Source: Chitinophaga silvisoli (GTDB taxonomy: Bacteria > Bacteroidota > Bacteroidia > Chitinophagales > Chitinophagaceae). Taken from it: 64,000 nucleotides of DNA. Position 1 is the stretch's first letter. Each line of letters starts with the position of its first letter. Positions 17,651 to 27,239 of the stretch are shown here, in pieces. The notes beneath the pieces are model-generated. The model was not told where the DNA came from and searched no databases. It worked only from the letters and a program-made list of their open reading frames with translations. The position numbers and the translations under genes were made by a program. Where the stretch lies: the NCBI RefSeq assembly GCF_003412465.1, contig NZ_QTJV01000001.1, forward strand, positions 868,001 to 932,000. Reading direction: 5' to 3'.

Positions 17651-19630
17651 TTATCTGAAGATCACCGTCCCCAATCCATTCGTCAACTCATTCTCCAGTT
17701 GCTTCAGGTGTTTATGCATTTTTATACAATTGATCTGCGCCTCAAAATCTGTCGATCGCTCCATCTCCTGCTGGTTTTCGATGATCATCTTTCTTATCTT
17801 CCGGAGCATGAGATAGTTCGTCGTAGAGATGGTATCTTTCAGGTAAGCATTATCACCATACACCGTATCAATCTCAAATTCCTCTTTCCATTTCGGACTC
17901 AGCTCTGCTTCTTTATCTTCCATGATCTGTACCACCAGTGCAGTTACATCGTGATCGCTATGATAGAGGAACCATTTTTTATCGGGCAGATTATCTTCAT
18001 CATACATCTGTTTATATTCCCTGAGTATGCGTTTCACAATTTCATTATCCGCCAGTGATTCGAAATCATAAGGCAGGTGGAAAATATAATCAGCAACCGT
18101 ATTCTGATCTTCTTCACTGAACGGTTTATCTCCAAAGCGGAGCAGTATTTTTACGAGTTCTCTTTCCTGTCTTTCATCAGGATTAAAGAAGTTGTCCGCC
18201 ACGACACCGCCATTTTCCATGGCTTCCATGGCGGCAATGGCCTCCGGCGACAAATCATCGTCATGTGGAGGGGCATTCTTCTCCTGGTCCCTGTTAAACT
18301 GTTGTTCTTTCTTCTGAAATTTCTCCCTGATGAATTTATTGACCAGGTTGATCAGGCCCTGTTCATCAATTTTCAGCACCTGGCTACACTGGCGGATGTA
18401 ATCCTGTTGCCGGGTAAAGTCTTCCGTCTTATCAATCTTGGCAATGGTTTCCGCGATTTCATTTACCAGCTGTGATTTTTTGGTAGTATCGTTACCAGCA
18501 TCCTGCATGGATATCTGCAGTTTAAACAGGATGAAGTCCTGTTTATTATCTGCAATGAACTGGCGGAAGGCTTCTGCGCCTATTTTTTGTACATAGCTAT
18601 CCGGGTCTTCTTTATCCGGGATTAGTACCAGCTTCACGTTCAACCCTTCTTCAATCGCCATATCGAGGCCGCGCAATGCAGCCTTTACACCGGCATTGTC
18701 ACCATCGAAGAGGATGGTCAGGTTGTTCGTGTATTTCTTGATGAGGCGAAGCTGGTGTTGTGTAAGGGAGGTACCGCTGGAGGCCACCACATTCTCAATC
18801 CCCGCCTGGTGCAGGGAGATCACGTCGGTATACCCTTCTACCAGCAGACATTCATTCAGTTTGTCGATAGAATGGCGGGCGAAGTAGGTACCATACAAGA
18901 CCCTGTTTTTAACATAGATCTCGTTTTCCGGCGAGTTAACGTATTTGGGTGCACGGTCGTTTTTGACGAGGATACGGGCCCCAAATCCCAGTACTTTCCC
19001 GCTCTGGTTGTGGATAGGGAATACCACGCGGCCCCTGTAGTTATCCCCGGGTTGTTCATTCCGGATGGTAACGAGACCTGTTTTTTGCAGGTATTCCAGG
19101 TTATATCCTTTGGCGAGGGCAGTTTTTGTAAAGGCATCCCATGCATTTAGGCTGTAACCCAGCTGGAACTTGCGGATGGTTTCCTGTGTGAAACCTCTTT
19201 CCTCGAAGTAGCTGAGGCCTACGTTCTGGCCTTCTTCCGTATTAAAGAGGGTATTGGAAAAGTATTCTCTTGCGAAGTTGTTGATGATATAAAGGCTATC
19301 AGCCAGCTGCTGCTGTTGCTTTACTTCGGCGCTGACTTCCGTCTCTTCTACGGTGACATCATAGCGCTGGGCGAGCCATCGGAGGGCTTCCACATAGGAG
19401 TATTTTTCATGCTCCATGAGGAATTTGATGGCGTTTCCGCTGGCACCGCAACCGAAGCATTTGTAGATTTCCTTGCTGGGGGTGACAGTAAAAGAGGGGC
19501 TTTTTTCGTTGTGAAAAGGGCAGAGGCCAAGGTAGTTGGCTCCCCTCTTTTTCAGTTTAACGAAATTGCCGACGATCTCTACAATGTCAATGCGGGCGAG
19601 GATCTGTTGTATGGTTTGTTGCGATATCAC
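17651..19630 (-). CDS. dnaG: DNA primase
   Basis: A 659-residue bacterial primase that makes RNA primers for replication. Domains in order are a CHC2 zinc finger (Cys37, His40, Cys58, Cys61 in GLCPFHNEKS and KCFGCGASG), the RNA polymerase core with TOPRIM fold (CLLVEGYTDVISLHQAG, then LFDGDNAGVKAALRG carrying the metal-binding acidic residues), and a C-terminal DnaB-interacting helical region. The start codon is GTG at 19628-19630. A TAACTTTA element sits four bases upstream, suggesting a leaderless transcript. The gene converges on folA. Confidence 0.97.
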   Translation of the reverse strand: MISQQTIQQILARIDIVEIVGNFVKLKKRGANYLGLCPFHNEKSPSFTVTPSKEIYKCFGCGASGNAIKFLMEHEKYSYVEALRWLAQRYDVTVEETEVSAEVKQQQQLADSLYIINNFAREYFSNTLFNTEEGQNVGLSYFEERGFTQETIRKFQLGYSLNAWDAFTKTALAKGYNLEYLQKTGLVTIRNEQPGDNYRGRVVFPIHNQSGKVLGFGARILVKNDRAPKYVNSPENEIYVKNRVLYGTYFARHSIDKLNECLLVEGYTDVISLHQAGIENVVASSGTSLTQHQLRLIKKYTNNLTILFDGDNAGVKAALRGLDMAIEEGLNVKLVLIPDKEDPDSYVQKIGAEAFRQFIADNKQDFILFKLQISMQDAGNDTTKKSQLVNEIAETIAKIDKTEDFTRQQDYIRQCSQVLKIDEQGLINLVNKFIREKFQKKEQQFNRDQEKNAPPHDDDLSPEAIAAMEAMENGGVVADNFFNPDERQERELVKILLRFGDKPFSEEDQNTVADYIFHLPYDFESLADNEIVKRILREYKQMYDEDNLPDKKWFLYHSDHDVTALVVQIMEDKEAELSPKWKEEFEIDTVYGDNAYLKDTISTTNYLMLRKIRKMIIENQQEMERSTDFEAQINCIKMHKHLKQLENELTNGLGTVIFR

Positions 19631-19634
19631 GGCG

Positions 19635-19642
19635 TAAAGTTA
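19635..19642 (-). promoter_or_regulatory. -7-like promoter element of dnaG (TAACTTTA)
   Basis: Seven of eight bases match the TAnnTTTG form on the minus strand, ending four bases before the GTG start. The close spacing mirrors the thyA and proline dehydrogenase genes. Confidence 0.45.
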
Positions 19643-19797
19643 GGGTATTTAGGGGAATGGGGGGCGCTTGCTGGCATAGCCGGAGTAATTCCTTTATAAT
19701 CAACCCCAATTACCCCTTCCTGATAAAAAAATACCTGTAATGGGTAATTTTACATTTAATTAAGTTCCATAACCGGCCTAATTTTATCTATCTCGGA

Positions 19798-20385
19798 ATG
19801 GAATCAATAATCAACAACGATCAAATTCTGGCCACGCGTCTGAAGAACGGCGACCACTCCGCATTTGAGGAATTGTATGCTACATATCACCAGTTACTGT
19901 ACAGTGTGGCATTCAAATACTTGAAGAGCGCAGCAGTTGCTGAAGATGCTGTTCACGAAACTTTCGTCAGACTGTGGACCCACAGAGACAGACTGGATCC
20001 GTTGCAGGGCGTGCGCAATTACCTGTTCAAAACCCTTAAATTCCATATCCTGAACCTCATCAGAAACAACAAGCGTATGCTTGTCAAGAACTATGAGATT
20101 TCTTACAATGCAGGCGAAATTCACCAGGAAACTGAGTCCGCCATTATTTTCAATGATTATAAAAAGGTAGTAGATACGGCGATCAACAGCCTCTCTGCCC
20201 AAAAGAAGCATATCTTTAAAATGAAATCAGAAGAGGGCCTTTCCAACGAGGAAGTCGCCCAGCGCTTAGGTCTGAGTATCAACACTGTTAAATTCCAGTA
20301 TTCACAAGCCAGCAAAGCTCTTAAATCTGTATTGAAGGTTATTTTTCTCCTCTCTGTAATCGTCTGCAAAGTTTTTTTTTCTTAG
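19798..20385 (+). CDS. ECF-family RNA polymerase sigma factor
   Basis: A 195-residue sigma-70 factor of the extracytoplasmic-function class. Region 2 is near residues 25-90 (FEELYATYHQLLYSVAFKYLKSAAVAEDAVHETFVRLW, including the promoter-opening and core-binding helix) and region 4 near 135-180 (LSAQKKHIFKMKSEEGLSNEEVAQRLGLSINTVKFQYSQASKAL, a helix-turn-helix). The FecR gene starts 38 bases downstream and a SusC with an STN domain follows, so this is the standard transmembrane signalling set. It probably activates the SusC/SusD genes in response to the receptor's ligand. Confidence 0.93.
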   Translation: MESIINNDQILATRLKNGDHSAFEELYATYHQLLYSVAFKYLKSAAVAEDAVHETFVRLWTHRDRLDPLQGVRNYLFKTLKFHILNLIRNNKRMLVKNYEISYNAGEIHQETESAIIFNDYKKVVDTAINSLSAQKKHIFKMKSEEGLSNEEVAQRLGLSINTVKFQYSQASKALKSVLKVIFLLSVIVCKVFFS

Positions 20386-20423
20386 GTATAATACTTTCTT
20401 AATCTTCAGGTGTAGTACTATAT

Positions 20424-21392
20424 ATGAAGCCGCTTATCGACCAGCATCTTTTACAAAAATTCAGACAGGACCAGTGTACACCCGAAGAATACAGGATTGT
20501 ACTGGAATGGTTCTCCACGGATGATGGTAAAAAATACCTGGAGGAATCGATTATGCGTGACCTGGAGGAAGAAAAAGGAAGTGATGTCACTGCGCCACCG
20601 GCCATGTTTGAGAACGTGATGAACACGATCACAGGCCAGCCCCGTCGCCGCCGCATCCATACTTTGCTGAGAGTAGCCGCTGTCGCCGCTGGGTTGATAG
20701 TGACCACCTATGCCGGAGTAGCCCTTTTTCATTATCAACAGTTGAAAGTAATTCATACAGCTTATGGAGAACTGCGTACCGTCGTATTACCGGATCAATC
20801 GGTAATTACCCTGAATGCCAACAGTACTTTACGCTATTATGATAATTGGAAACACGCGAAAAACAGGGAAGTGTGGATAGAAGGGGAAGCCTGGTTCTCC
20901 GTTCACTCAACACCCGTTCCACGTCCTTTTCTGGTCAATACAGCCAGCAAAATGCAGGTAGAAGTACTGGGAACGACCTTCAATCTCATCGACAGGCATG
21001 GTCGTATGCAGGTAGTGCTCAGTTCCGGTAAAGTTCGTCTGCACAGCAGCAAAGAACCTGAAAAGGCAATCGTTATGCAGCCAGGGGACCTGGTTGAATT
21101 CAAACAGCAACAGCAGACGGTGCAAAGGAAGCATACAGATACGTTGACTTATACTTCCTGGACCAAGCGAAACCTCCATTTTGAAAATGCCACTTTCGCA
21201 CAACTGGCACAGCAACTGGAAGATACCTATGGAGTGACAGTAGAGATCAGGGACTCCTCTCTGTTACGCCAGCAGTTTACCGGCACTGTACCCGGTCAGC
21301 AAATGGATATGTTGCTGGAAGGATTATCGGAACTATTTCATGTAAAGATTACAAAGGAAAACAACACAGTAGTAATAGAGAAAGAGAAGTAA
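20424..21392 (+). CDS. FecR-family anti-sigma factor
   Basis: A 322-residue protein with a complete layout: an N-terminal cytoplasmic anti-sigma region (residues 1-70, including EYRIVLEWFSTDDGKKYLEES), one membrane helix (about 81-100, VAAVAAGLIVTTYAGVALF), the FecR domain (VVLPDQSVITLNANSTLRY, then IEGEAWFSVH and VLGTTFNL) and a C-terminal STN-like domain (FENATFAQLAQQLEDTYGVTVEI). It should hold the upstream ECF sigma factor inactive until the STN domain of the downstream SusC signals ligand binding. Confidence 0.93.
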   Translation: MKPLIDQHLLQKFRQDQCTPEEYRIVLEWFSTDDGKKYLEESIMRDLEEEKGSDVTAPPAMFENVMNTITGQPRRRRIHTLLRVAAVAAGLIVTTYAGVALFHYQQLKVIHTAYGELRTVVLPDQSVITLNANSTLRYYDNWKHAKNREVWIEGEAWFSVHSTPVPRPFLVNTASKMQVEVLGTTFNLIDRHGRMQVVLSSGKVRLHSSKEPEKAIVMQPGDLVEFKQQQQTVQRKHTDTLTYTSWTKRNLHFENATFAQLAQQLEDTYGVTVEIRDSSLLRQQFTGTVPGQQMDMLLEGLSELFHVKITKENNTVVIEKEK

Positions 21393-21552
21393 AAACAACC
21401 AATGCCGTAAGAGATGTATGTTGGTGTACAACAGCATGCACAGTAACAGCGCTTTAATTTCATTTTATGCTTAAAGGCCGTAGCACTATTCGCTCAATAG
21501 CGGAGCAGGACTTCCTATGACTTTTAGGTAAAGTAACACAAACCACACTCAC

Positions 21553-24500
21553 ATGAACAAGTTCGTTAGTGCCTTTATGGCGGCTATGGGCATGGCATGT
21601 TTAAATAACATGCCTGCCAGTGCCCAGGACCTGGCTATGCTGGCGAAATCCGGCACTGCACCCTTCGAAAGAACGCAGACAAAATCGCTGAAGACAGTTC
21701 TGGACAGACTGGAGCTCAAGTACAATGTGCATTTCATGTACAAAAGTAAGCTGGCCAAATTGCAGTTGTCGAACGTAGAGGAAAGCACCAATTCTATCGA
21801 AGAGGAACTGAAATCTATCACCGTTCCAAATAAACTGCGTTATAAAAAACTCGGAGAAGGTTTCTATATCATCTTTGCACAGGATGATGAACCGGCTACG
21901 CCTACTACTTCCAATGGCGAATTAAATACAATCACTTCTTCCTCCATCGCTCCTGAAGCTATCACTGCTGCTGCACTGAGAGCCATTCCTGTTTCAGGTG
22001 TGGTTACCGACGATAAAGGACAACCTATTCCCGGTGTAACCGTTATCGTAAAAGGTACTACTACCGGTACGACTACCGATGTAAATGGTGCATGGAAACT
22101 GAATGTACCTGATGCAAATGCGGTACTGGAATTTTCCTTTATCGGGTATGTAAAACAGGAAGTGCCTGTGAACGGCACCACTAACTTTTCTATCAAACTT
22201 GCTTCAGATGTAACAAGTATGTCCGAAGTAGTGGTAGTAGGTTATGGTACCCAGAAAAAGGTAAACCTCACAGGTGCTGTGACAGCCATCGATGGTAAGG
22301 AAATCAGCGCGAAGCCTGTAGGCCAGGTATCTACTGCACTGCAGGGGGTGGCTCCTGGTGTAACCGTTACTACAGCTTCCGGCCAGCCGGGTGTAGACCA
22401 GGGTACTATCAGGATTCGTGGTGTCGGTACCCTGAACAATACCGATCCTTTGGTATTGGTAGATGGTGTACAGATGAGCATGAACGATGTAGATGCCAAT
22501 GATATCGCTACCTATTCTGTTCTGAAAGACGCTGCTGCCGCTGCCATCTATGGTGTACGCGCTGCAAATGGTGTTATCCTCATTACTACCAAAAGAGGGA
22601 GTACCGGCAAAGCAAAAGTGACTTATTCCAACTATTTCGGCTGGCAGAATCCTGCACGCCTTGCAAAGTATGTTGGTGCACAGGATTTCATGAAACTGGT
22701 AAACCAGACAGCCCTCAACAGTGGTGGTGCTGCGGTTTATTCTGATACCCAGATCTCCGCCTATAATGATCCTAACCGTGATACAGATCTTTACCCTGAC
22801 AACTACTGGCTGAAGAAAATTCTGACCGGTAGCGGGTTTCAACAGGAACATAGCCTGGGTGTAGCAGGTGGTTCCGAGAATGTGAAATACCATTTCTCCG
22901 CTAACTATTTCGATCAGAAAGGTTTGATTCAGAACATGGACTTCAACAGGATTACTGTTCGTCTGAACACAGATATCAATGTGACAAAGAAACTGACTTT
23001 CAGTGCAGACATCTCTGCCCGCCTGAATGACAGGAACGAACCACAGGGTGTATCCGGTTCCGCATGGTACCAGTTTGGCCAGGGAGCTGTGATCAACCCG
23101 CTCACCGTAAACAAATATAAAGATGGTACCTGGGGTATTGTAAGAGGTGGTCAAAACCCTATCCGCTTACAGGAAGAAGGTGGTTTGTACAATTACAAGA
23201 GTAACCTGTTCTCCGGCAACTTCAAAGGTATTTATGACCTGGCAAAAGGTCTGAAACTGACAGGTACCGCAGCAGTCAACTACCAATCTGATTTCAACTC
23301 ACTCCGTGACAAGACGCTGAATTATTATACTGATCATCCTACTAATTCCACTATCCTGCAGCTGGGCCAGGATGACCTGAGCAAAGAAGCACAGGGTTAC
23401 TGGTTCAGGAACTTCCAGGCATTAGCTGAATACACCAAACAATTAGGTAAACATTCCTTCAAACTGTTAGGCGGTGCCTCTCAGCTGAATGAAACAACCG
23501 ACTACCTGTACGGTTTCAGAAAAAATCTTGCTACCGGTACCACACAGTTAAATGGTGGTGATCAGGCCAGCCAGAGCAACAAAGGTTATGCAATGGAATA
23601 TAACCTGGTATCTTTCTTTGGCAGGTTAAACTATAATTACGATGAGAAATACCTCTTCGAAGCGAACATCCGTCGTGATGGATCCTCCCGCTTCCCGGAA
23701 GGTCAGAAGTGGGGCACCTTCCCTTCCTTCTCACTGGGCTGGAGAGTATCTCAGGAATCATTTATGCAGGATGTAAACTGGCTGAATGACCTGAAAGTAC
23801 GTGGATCATGGGGTCAGTTAGGTAATGACAGGGTGATTGTAAGTGATGATCCTACTTCTTTCAACTATCCTTACCAGACTACTTACAGCTATGGTAGCTA
23901 TCCTTTTGGAGGAGTGCTGAATCCAACTGCGGGGATCACTATTTATCCAAACAGTGGATTGACATGGGAAACTTCTACCATGACTGATATCGGTCTGGAT
24001 GCGACTGTGCTGAAGGTATTCGATGTAACTTTTGACTGGTATAACAGGACTACAAAGAACATTCTTATGACACTGCCTATCCCGTCTTCTGTAGGTCTGG
24101 GGGCTTCTGCAATGAATGCTGCCAAAGTACAGAACCTTGGATGGGAACTGGGTCTCAACTATCATAATACAATTGGAGACAAAGGATTTAAATACAATGT
24201 TGGTTTCAACATCTCTGATGTGAAAAACAAGATCCTGGATGTAAAAGGTACAGACCAGATCAGTGCCAATACCAACAGCATTTACACTGGGTACGTTACG
24301 GGTCAGCCAATCAACGCGCTGTATGGTTATAAATCAGAAGGCATCTTCCAGACAGCAGAACAGGTAGCAGGCCATGCCAAACAAACCGTTGGTACTACCG
24401 GCCCCGGTGACCTGATGTACAAAGATATCAATGGTGATGGTACCATCACACAGGCCCTGGATAGCAAAGGTGGTGATATGGTTTATCTTGGAAACACTAT

Positions 24501-24966
24501 GCCCCGCTTTACCTATGGTTTCAACCTGGGTGCTTCTTACAGGCACTTCGATTTCTCTGCATTCTTCCAGGGTGTAGGTAAGGTTGATATCATGACCATG
24601 CCGATTGAAAGGGCACCTATCAGTAACGATGGTAACTTCAGGGAAGAACACCTGGATAGCTGGTCTACAACCAACACCGGTGCTGCTTTCCCAAGATTGC
24701 TGACAACTACACAGAACTACCAGGCTTCTTCCTTCTGGGTAAGAAGTGGTGCCTACCTGCGCCTGAAGAACGTACAGCTGGGATATTCCCTGCCATCAAA
24801 CATCCTGGGCAAGTCAGGATTTGACAGAGTGCGTGTGTATGTAAGTGGTGCTAACCTCCTTACTTTCTCTTCACTGCCTAATGATATAGATCCGGAATCT
24901 CCAAACGACAGCAGGTATTACCCACAGGTGAAGACCTTCACTTTCGGATTAAATGTGTCATTCTAA
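21553..24966 (+). CDS. SusC/RagA-family TonB-dependent receptor with STN domain
   Basis: A 1137-residue outer-membrane receptor. It has a signal peptide (about 1-24), an STN domain (about 38-112, LKTVLDRLELKYNVHFMYKSK to FYIIFAQ), a carboxypeptidase-regulatory-like domain (about 148-215, VSGVVTDDKGQPIPGVTVIVKGT), a plug beginning MSEVVVVGYGTQKKVNLTGAV and a barrel ending FTFGLNVSF. It is 160 bases after the FecR gene and 12 bases before a SusD gene. The STN domain links it to the sigma/anti-sigma pair upstream. No degradative enzyme gene is adjacent, so the nutrient is unknown. Confidence 0.95.
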   Translation: MNKFVSAFMAAMGMACLNNMPASAQDLAMLAKSGTAPFERTQTKSLKTVLDRLELKYNVHFMYKSKLAKLQLSNVEESTNSIEEELKSITVPNKLRYKKLGEGFYIIFAQDDEPATPTTSNGELNTITSSSIAPEAITAAALRAIPVSGVVTDDKGQPIPGVTVIVKGTTTGTTTDVNGAWKLNVPDANAVLEFSFIGYVKQEVPVNGTTNFSIKLASDVTSMSEVVVVGYGTQKKVNLTGAVTAIDGKEISAKPVGQVSTALQGVAPGVTVTTASGQPGVDQGTIRIRGVGTLNNTDPLVLVDGVQMSMNDVDANDIATYSVLKDAAAAAIYGVRAANGVILITTKRGSTGKAKVTYSNYFGWQNPARLAKYVGAQDFMKLVNQTALNSGGAAVYSDTQISAYNDPNRDTDLYPDNYWLKKILTGSGFQQEHSLGVAGGSENVKYHFSANYFDQKGLIQNMDFNRITVRLNTDINVTKKLTFSADISARLNDRNEPQGVSGSAWYQFGQGAVINPLTVNKYKDGTWGIVRGGQNPIRLQEEGGLYNYKSNLFSGNFKGIYDLAKGLKLTGTAAVNYQSDFNSLRDKTLNYYTDHPTNSTILQLGQDDLSKEAQGYWFRNFQALAEYTKQLGKHSFKLLGGASQLNETTDYLYGFRKNLATGTTQLNGGDQASQSNKGYAMEYNLVSFFGRLNYNYDEKYLFEANIRRDGSSRFPEGQKWGTFPSFSLGWRVSQESFMQDVNWLNDLKVRGSWGQLGNDRVIVSDDPTSFNYPYQTTYSYGSYPFGGVLNPTAGITIYPNSGLTWETSTMTDIGLDATVLKVFDVTFDWYNRTTKNILMTLPIPSSVGLGASAMNAAKVQNLGWELGLNYHNTIGDKGFKYNVGFNISDVKNKILDVKGTDQISANTNSIYTGYVTGQPINALYGYKSEGIFQTAEQVAGHAKQTVGTTGPGDLMYKDINGDGTITQALDSKGGDMVYLGNTMPRFTYGFNLGASYRHFDFSAFFQGVGKVDIMTMPIERAPISNDGNFREEHLDSWSTTNTGAAFPRLLTTTQNYQASSFWVRSGAYLRLKNVQLGYSLPSNILGKSGFDRVRVYVSGANLLTFSSLPNDIDPESPNDSRYYPQVKTFTFGLNVSF

Positions 24967-24978
24967 ACTTAGTAAGCC

Positions 24979-26553
24979 ATGAAGAAATTATCGATCTTAA
25001 TAATGCTGGGTGGAATCGCATTTGCCGGTTGTAATAAGCAACTGGATGATCAGCCACAATCCAGTACCAGCCAGGCAACTTACTGGGCGACTGCCACAGA
25101 TGCCACCAATGCTGTAAACAATTGTTATACACGTCTGGGTGATGTGGATAACCGCATCTTCATTTCCTGTGCTACAGATGATAGTTACAGCTGGAGCGAC
25201 TGGCCTAGTGATGTAAGGCTGGTGGGCAACGGTAGTGGTTCTATCAGTACAGGTACCTTTGCCAACTTCTGGAGCAATTTATACCACATGATTGCCACCT
25301 GTAATGATGTGACGGATAATATTGACAGGGTGAATATGGATGCTGACCTGAAAGCACGTCTGAAAAGCGAAGCACGTTTTATCAGGGCGTATTCCTATCA
25401 GCAGCTGATCGGGCTGTATGGCGACGTTGTGTTCAGAGACCATACGCCATCAGCATCTGAATTCACCCAGGCACGTACACCCCGTGCTACGGTAGCGAAA
25501 TGGATCGTAGATGAAATGGATGCCATTGCACCGTTACTGCCTGTCTCCTATGGTTCTACTGATCAGGGTAGAATTACCCGTGGTGCTGCATTGGCACTGA
25601 AAGCACGTACACTGCTCTACGAAGGCGATTATGCAAATGCTGCTACTGCTGCTAAAGCAGTAATGGACCTGGGTTACTACCAGATTGATGCGAACTACAA
25701 CAGCCTGTTCAACGGTACAAACAAGAATAGCCTGGAACTGATCCTGACAGCAGGTTATGTGAAGACGACCAAAGCAAATGCAATAGCTACCTGGGTGGGT
25801 GGTCCTTCAATGGGGGGCTGGTCACAGGTAGTACCTTTGCAATCCCTCGTAGATGCGTTTGAATGTACCGATGGTTTGCCTATCGATCAGTCTCCGCTCT
25901 ATGATCCAGCGAATCCTTTCAAAAATCGTGACCCACGTTTGAGAAAGGTGGTGGTAACTCCAGGAGATACCCTGAATGGTGTAGTGATTGATGTAACCAA
26001 TAAGAGTGGCCTGGATGCCCTGGGTAAAAACAATGCTTCATTCACTGGTTATTATTACAAGAAATATGTGCCTGCTGATATTAATGGTAACTGGGATAGT
26101 AACTCTTACAATGACATGGTGCTGATGCGTTATGCAGAGGTGCTGCTGACGTATGCAGAAGCAAAAATTGAGTTGAACCAGATCGACCAGTCAGTGTATG
26201 ATGCGATCAACCTGGTAAGACAGCGTCCGGGAGTAGGGATGCCTGCTGTAACTGCAGCTACTGCGCCTACACAGGAAGCACTGAGACAGTTGGTACGTCG
26301 TGAAAGACATGTGGAGTTCCCAATGGAAGATAACCGCATTTTCGACATCCGTCGCTGGAAAATAGCTGAGAATGTAATGCCGGGAGTAGCACATGGTATC
26401 CTGAACAATTATGATGCAAGCCGTTCTGATTACGGTAGTCATGTAGTGATTGAAACCAGGAACTTTACCAATCCACGTGATTATCTCTGGCCAGTTCCTC
26501 AGTCTGAAATTTCTGTGAATTCGGCAGCATTGCCCAATAACACAGGATGGTGA
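24979..26553 (+). CDS. SusD/RagB-family outer-membrane lipoprotein
   Basis: A 524-residue SusD protein with a lipoprotein signal (MKKLSILIMLGGIAFAGC, cysteine at residue 18). Conserved features are YWATATDATNAVNNCYTRL near the N-terminus, EARFIRAYSYQQLIGLYGDVVF in the TPR-like region, and the C-terminal LMRYAEVLLTYAEAKIELNQ and RRERHVEFPMEDNRIFDIRRW segments. It forms the lid of the SusC channel encoded just upstream. The module ends at a strong hairpin 21 bases downstream. Confidence 0.94.
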   Translation: MKKLSILIMLGGIAFAGCNKQLDDQPQSSTSQATYWATATDATNAVNNCYTRLGDVDNRIFISCATDDSYSWSDWPSDVRLVGNGSGSISTGTFANFWSNLYHMIATCNDVTDNIDRVNMDADLKARLKSEARFIRAYSYQQLIGLYGDVVFRDHTPSASEFTQARTPRATVAKWIVDEMDAIAPLLPVSYGSTDQGRITRGAALALKARTLLYEGDYANAATAAKAVMDLGYYQIDANYNSLFNGTNKNSLELILTAGYVKTTKANAIATWVGGPSMGGWSQVVPLQSLVDAFECTDGLPIDQSPLYDPANPFKNRDPRLRKVVVTPGDTLNGVVIDVTNKSGLDALGKNNASFTGYYYKKYVPADINGNWDSNSYNDMVLMRYAEVLLTYAEAKIELNQIDQSVYDAINLVRQRPGVGMPAVTAATAPTQEALRQLVRRERHVEFPMEDNRIFDIRRWKIAENVMPGVAHGILNNYDASRSDYGSHVVIETRNFTNPRDYLWPVPQSEISVNSAALPNNTGW

Positions 26554-26573
26554 TTTAGTCAATCCCCCGCCAA

Positions 26574-26611
26574 TACTAAAAAAGCTCCTGCATATGCAGG
26601 AGCTTTTTTAG
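26574..26611 (+). terminator. Terminator of the sigma/FecR/SusC/SusD module
   Basis: A near-perfect stem of about 18 bases around CATATG at the centre, flanked by an A run and a T run, follows the SusD stop. Confidence 0.9.
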
Positions 26612-26702
26612 TATTTGTGTAGCCCACTAGTTAAAGGCATGTTAATATCTCCAACATAAAGTAACTTGCGGCCCCTATATTTCGCTTTACTTAAAAATCT
26701 TT

Positions 26703-27239
26703 ATGCCTACCCGACTGTTATTCTGTACCTTGTTCGGGGGACTGTTACTATTAAATGCCTGTAGGTCGGAGAATGAATGGGACACCAGTTCGACCCCCTA
26801 CGAACCCGTTTATAATGCAGACCCCAGCACAAAGCATGTTCGTTTCCTAGCTCCCCGTTCCACCCTTAACGGTGGAAATCTTTACACCTCCGGCGATTAT
26901 GTACTGGAAGAAGAAAAAGACGCCGGTTTACATGTCATCTCTTACCAGGATCCTGCTCATCCCAAGAAACTGGCTTTCATCAGCATTCCCGGTTTCCGCG
27001 CTGCTGCTATCAAAGGCGACTACCTGTACGTCAGTAACTACGACGATCTTGTCACCATTCGCCTGAACAGTTTCACTACCATGCAGGAAGCAGGCAGGAT
27101 TTCACAGGCATGGCACCTGGACGATTATCCTCCCTTCACCGGTGTACTCTTTGAATGCGCCGACACGACCAAAGGCACTATCGTTGCCTGGAAACTTAGT
27201 GAAGACCTTTCCGGAACCTCTGTAAAATGCCGTAGATAA
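26703..27239 (+). CDS. LVIVD-repeat-like lipoprotein
   Basis: A 178-residue lipoprotein: the signal peptide ends in LLLLNAC with the lipobox cysteine at residue 20. The mature part has two or three short blade-like strands of the LVIVD type (GLHVISYQDPAHPKKLAFISIPG, AAAIKGDYLYVSNYDDLVTIRLN), each joining an 'X then position' beta turn. This is too short to close a propeller alone. The next gene, overlapping by one base, encodes a second LVIVD protein, so they may complete one structure together. Function unknown; it is the first gene of a four-gene unit. Confidence 0.78.
   Translation: MPTRLLFCTLFGGLLLLNACRSENEWDTSSTPYEPVYNADPSTKHVRFLAPRSTLNGGNLYTSGDYVLEEEKDAGLHVISYQDPAHPKKLAFISIPGFRAAAIKGDYLYVSNYDDLVTIRLNSFTTMQEAGRISQAWHLDDYPPFTGVLFECADTTKGTIVAWKLSEDLSGTSVKCRR

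Noticed and set aside
22204..23154. 316-codon minus-strand open frame within the second SusC gene
   Set aside because: Antisense shadow of a conserved receptor gene.
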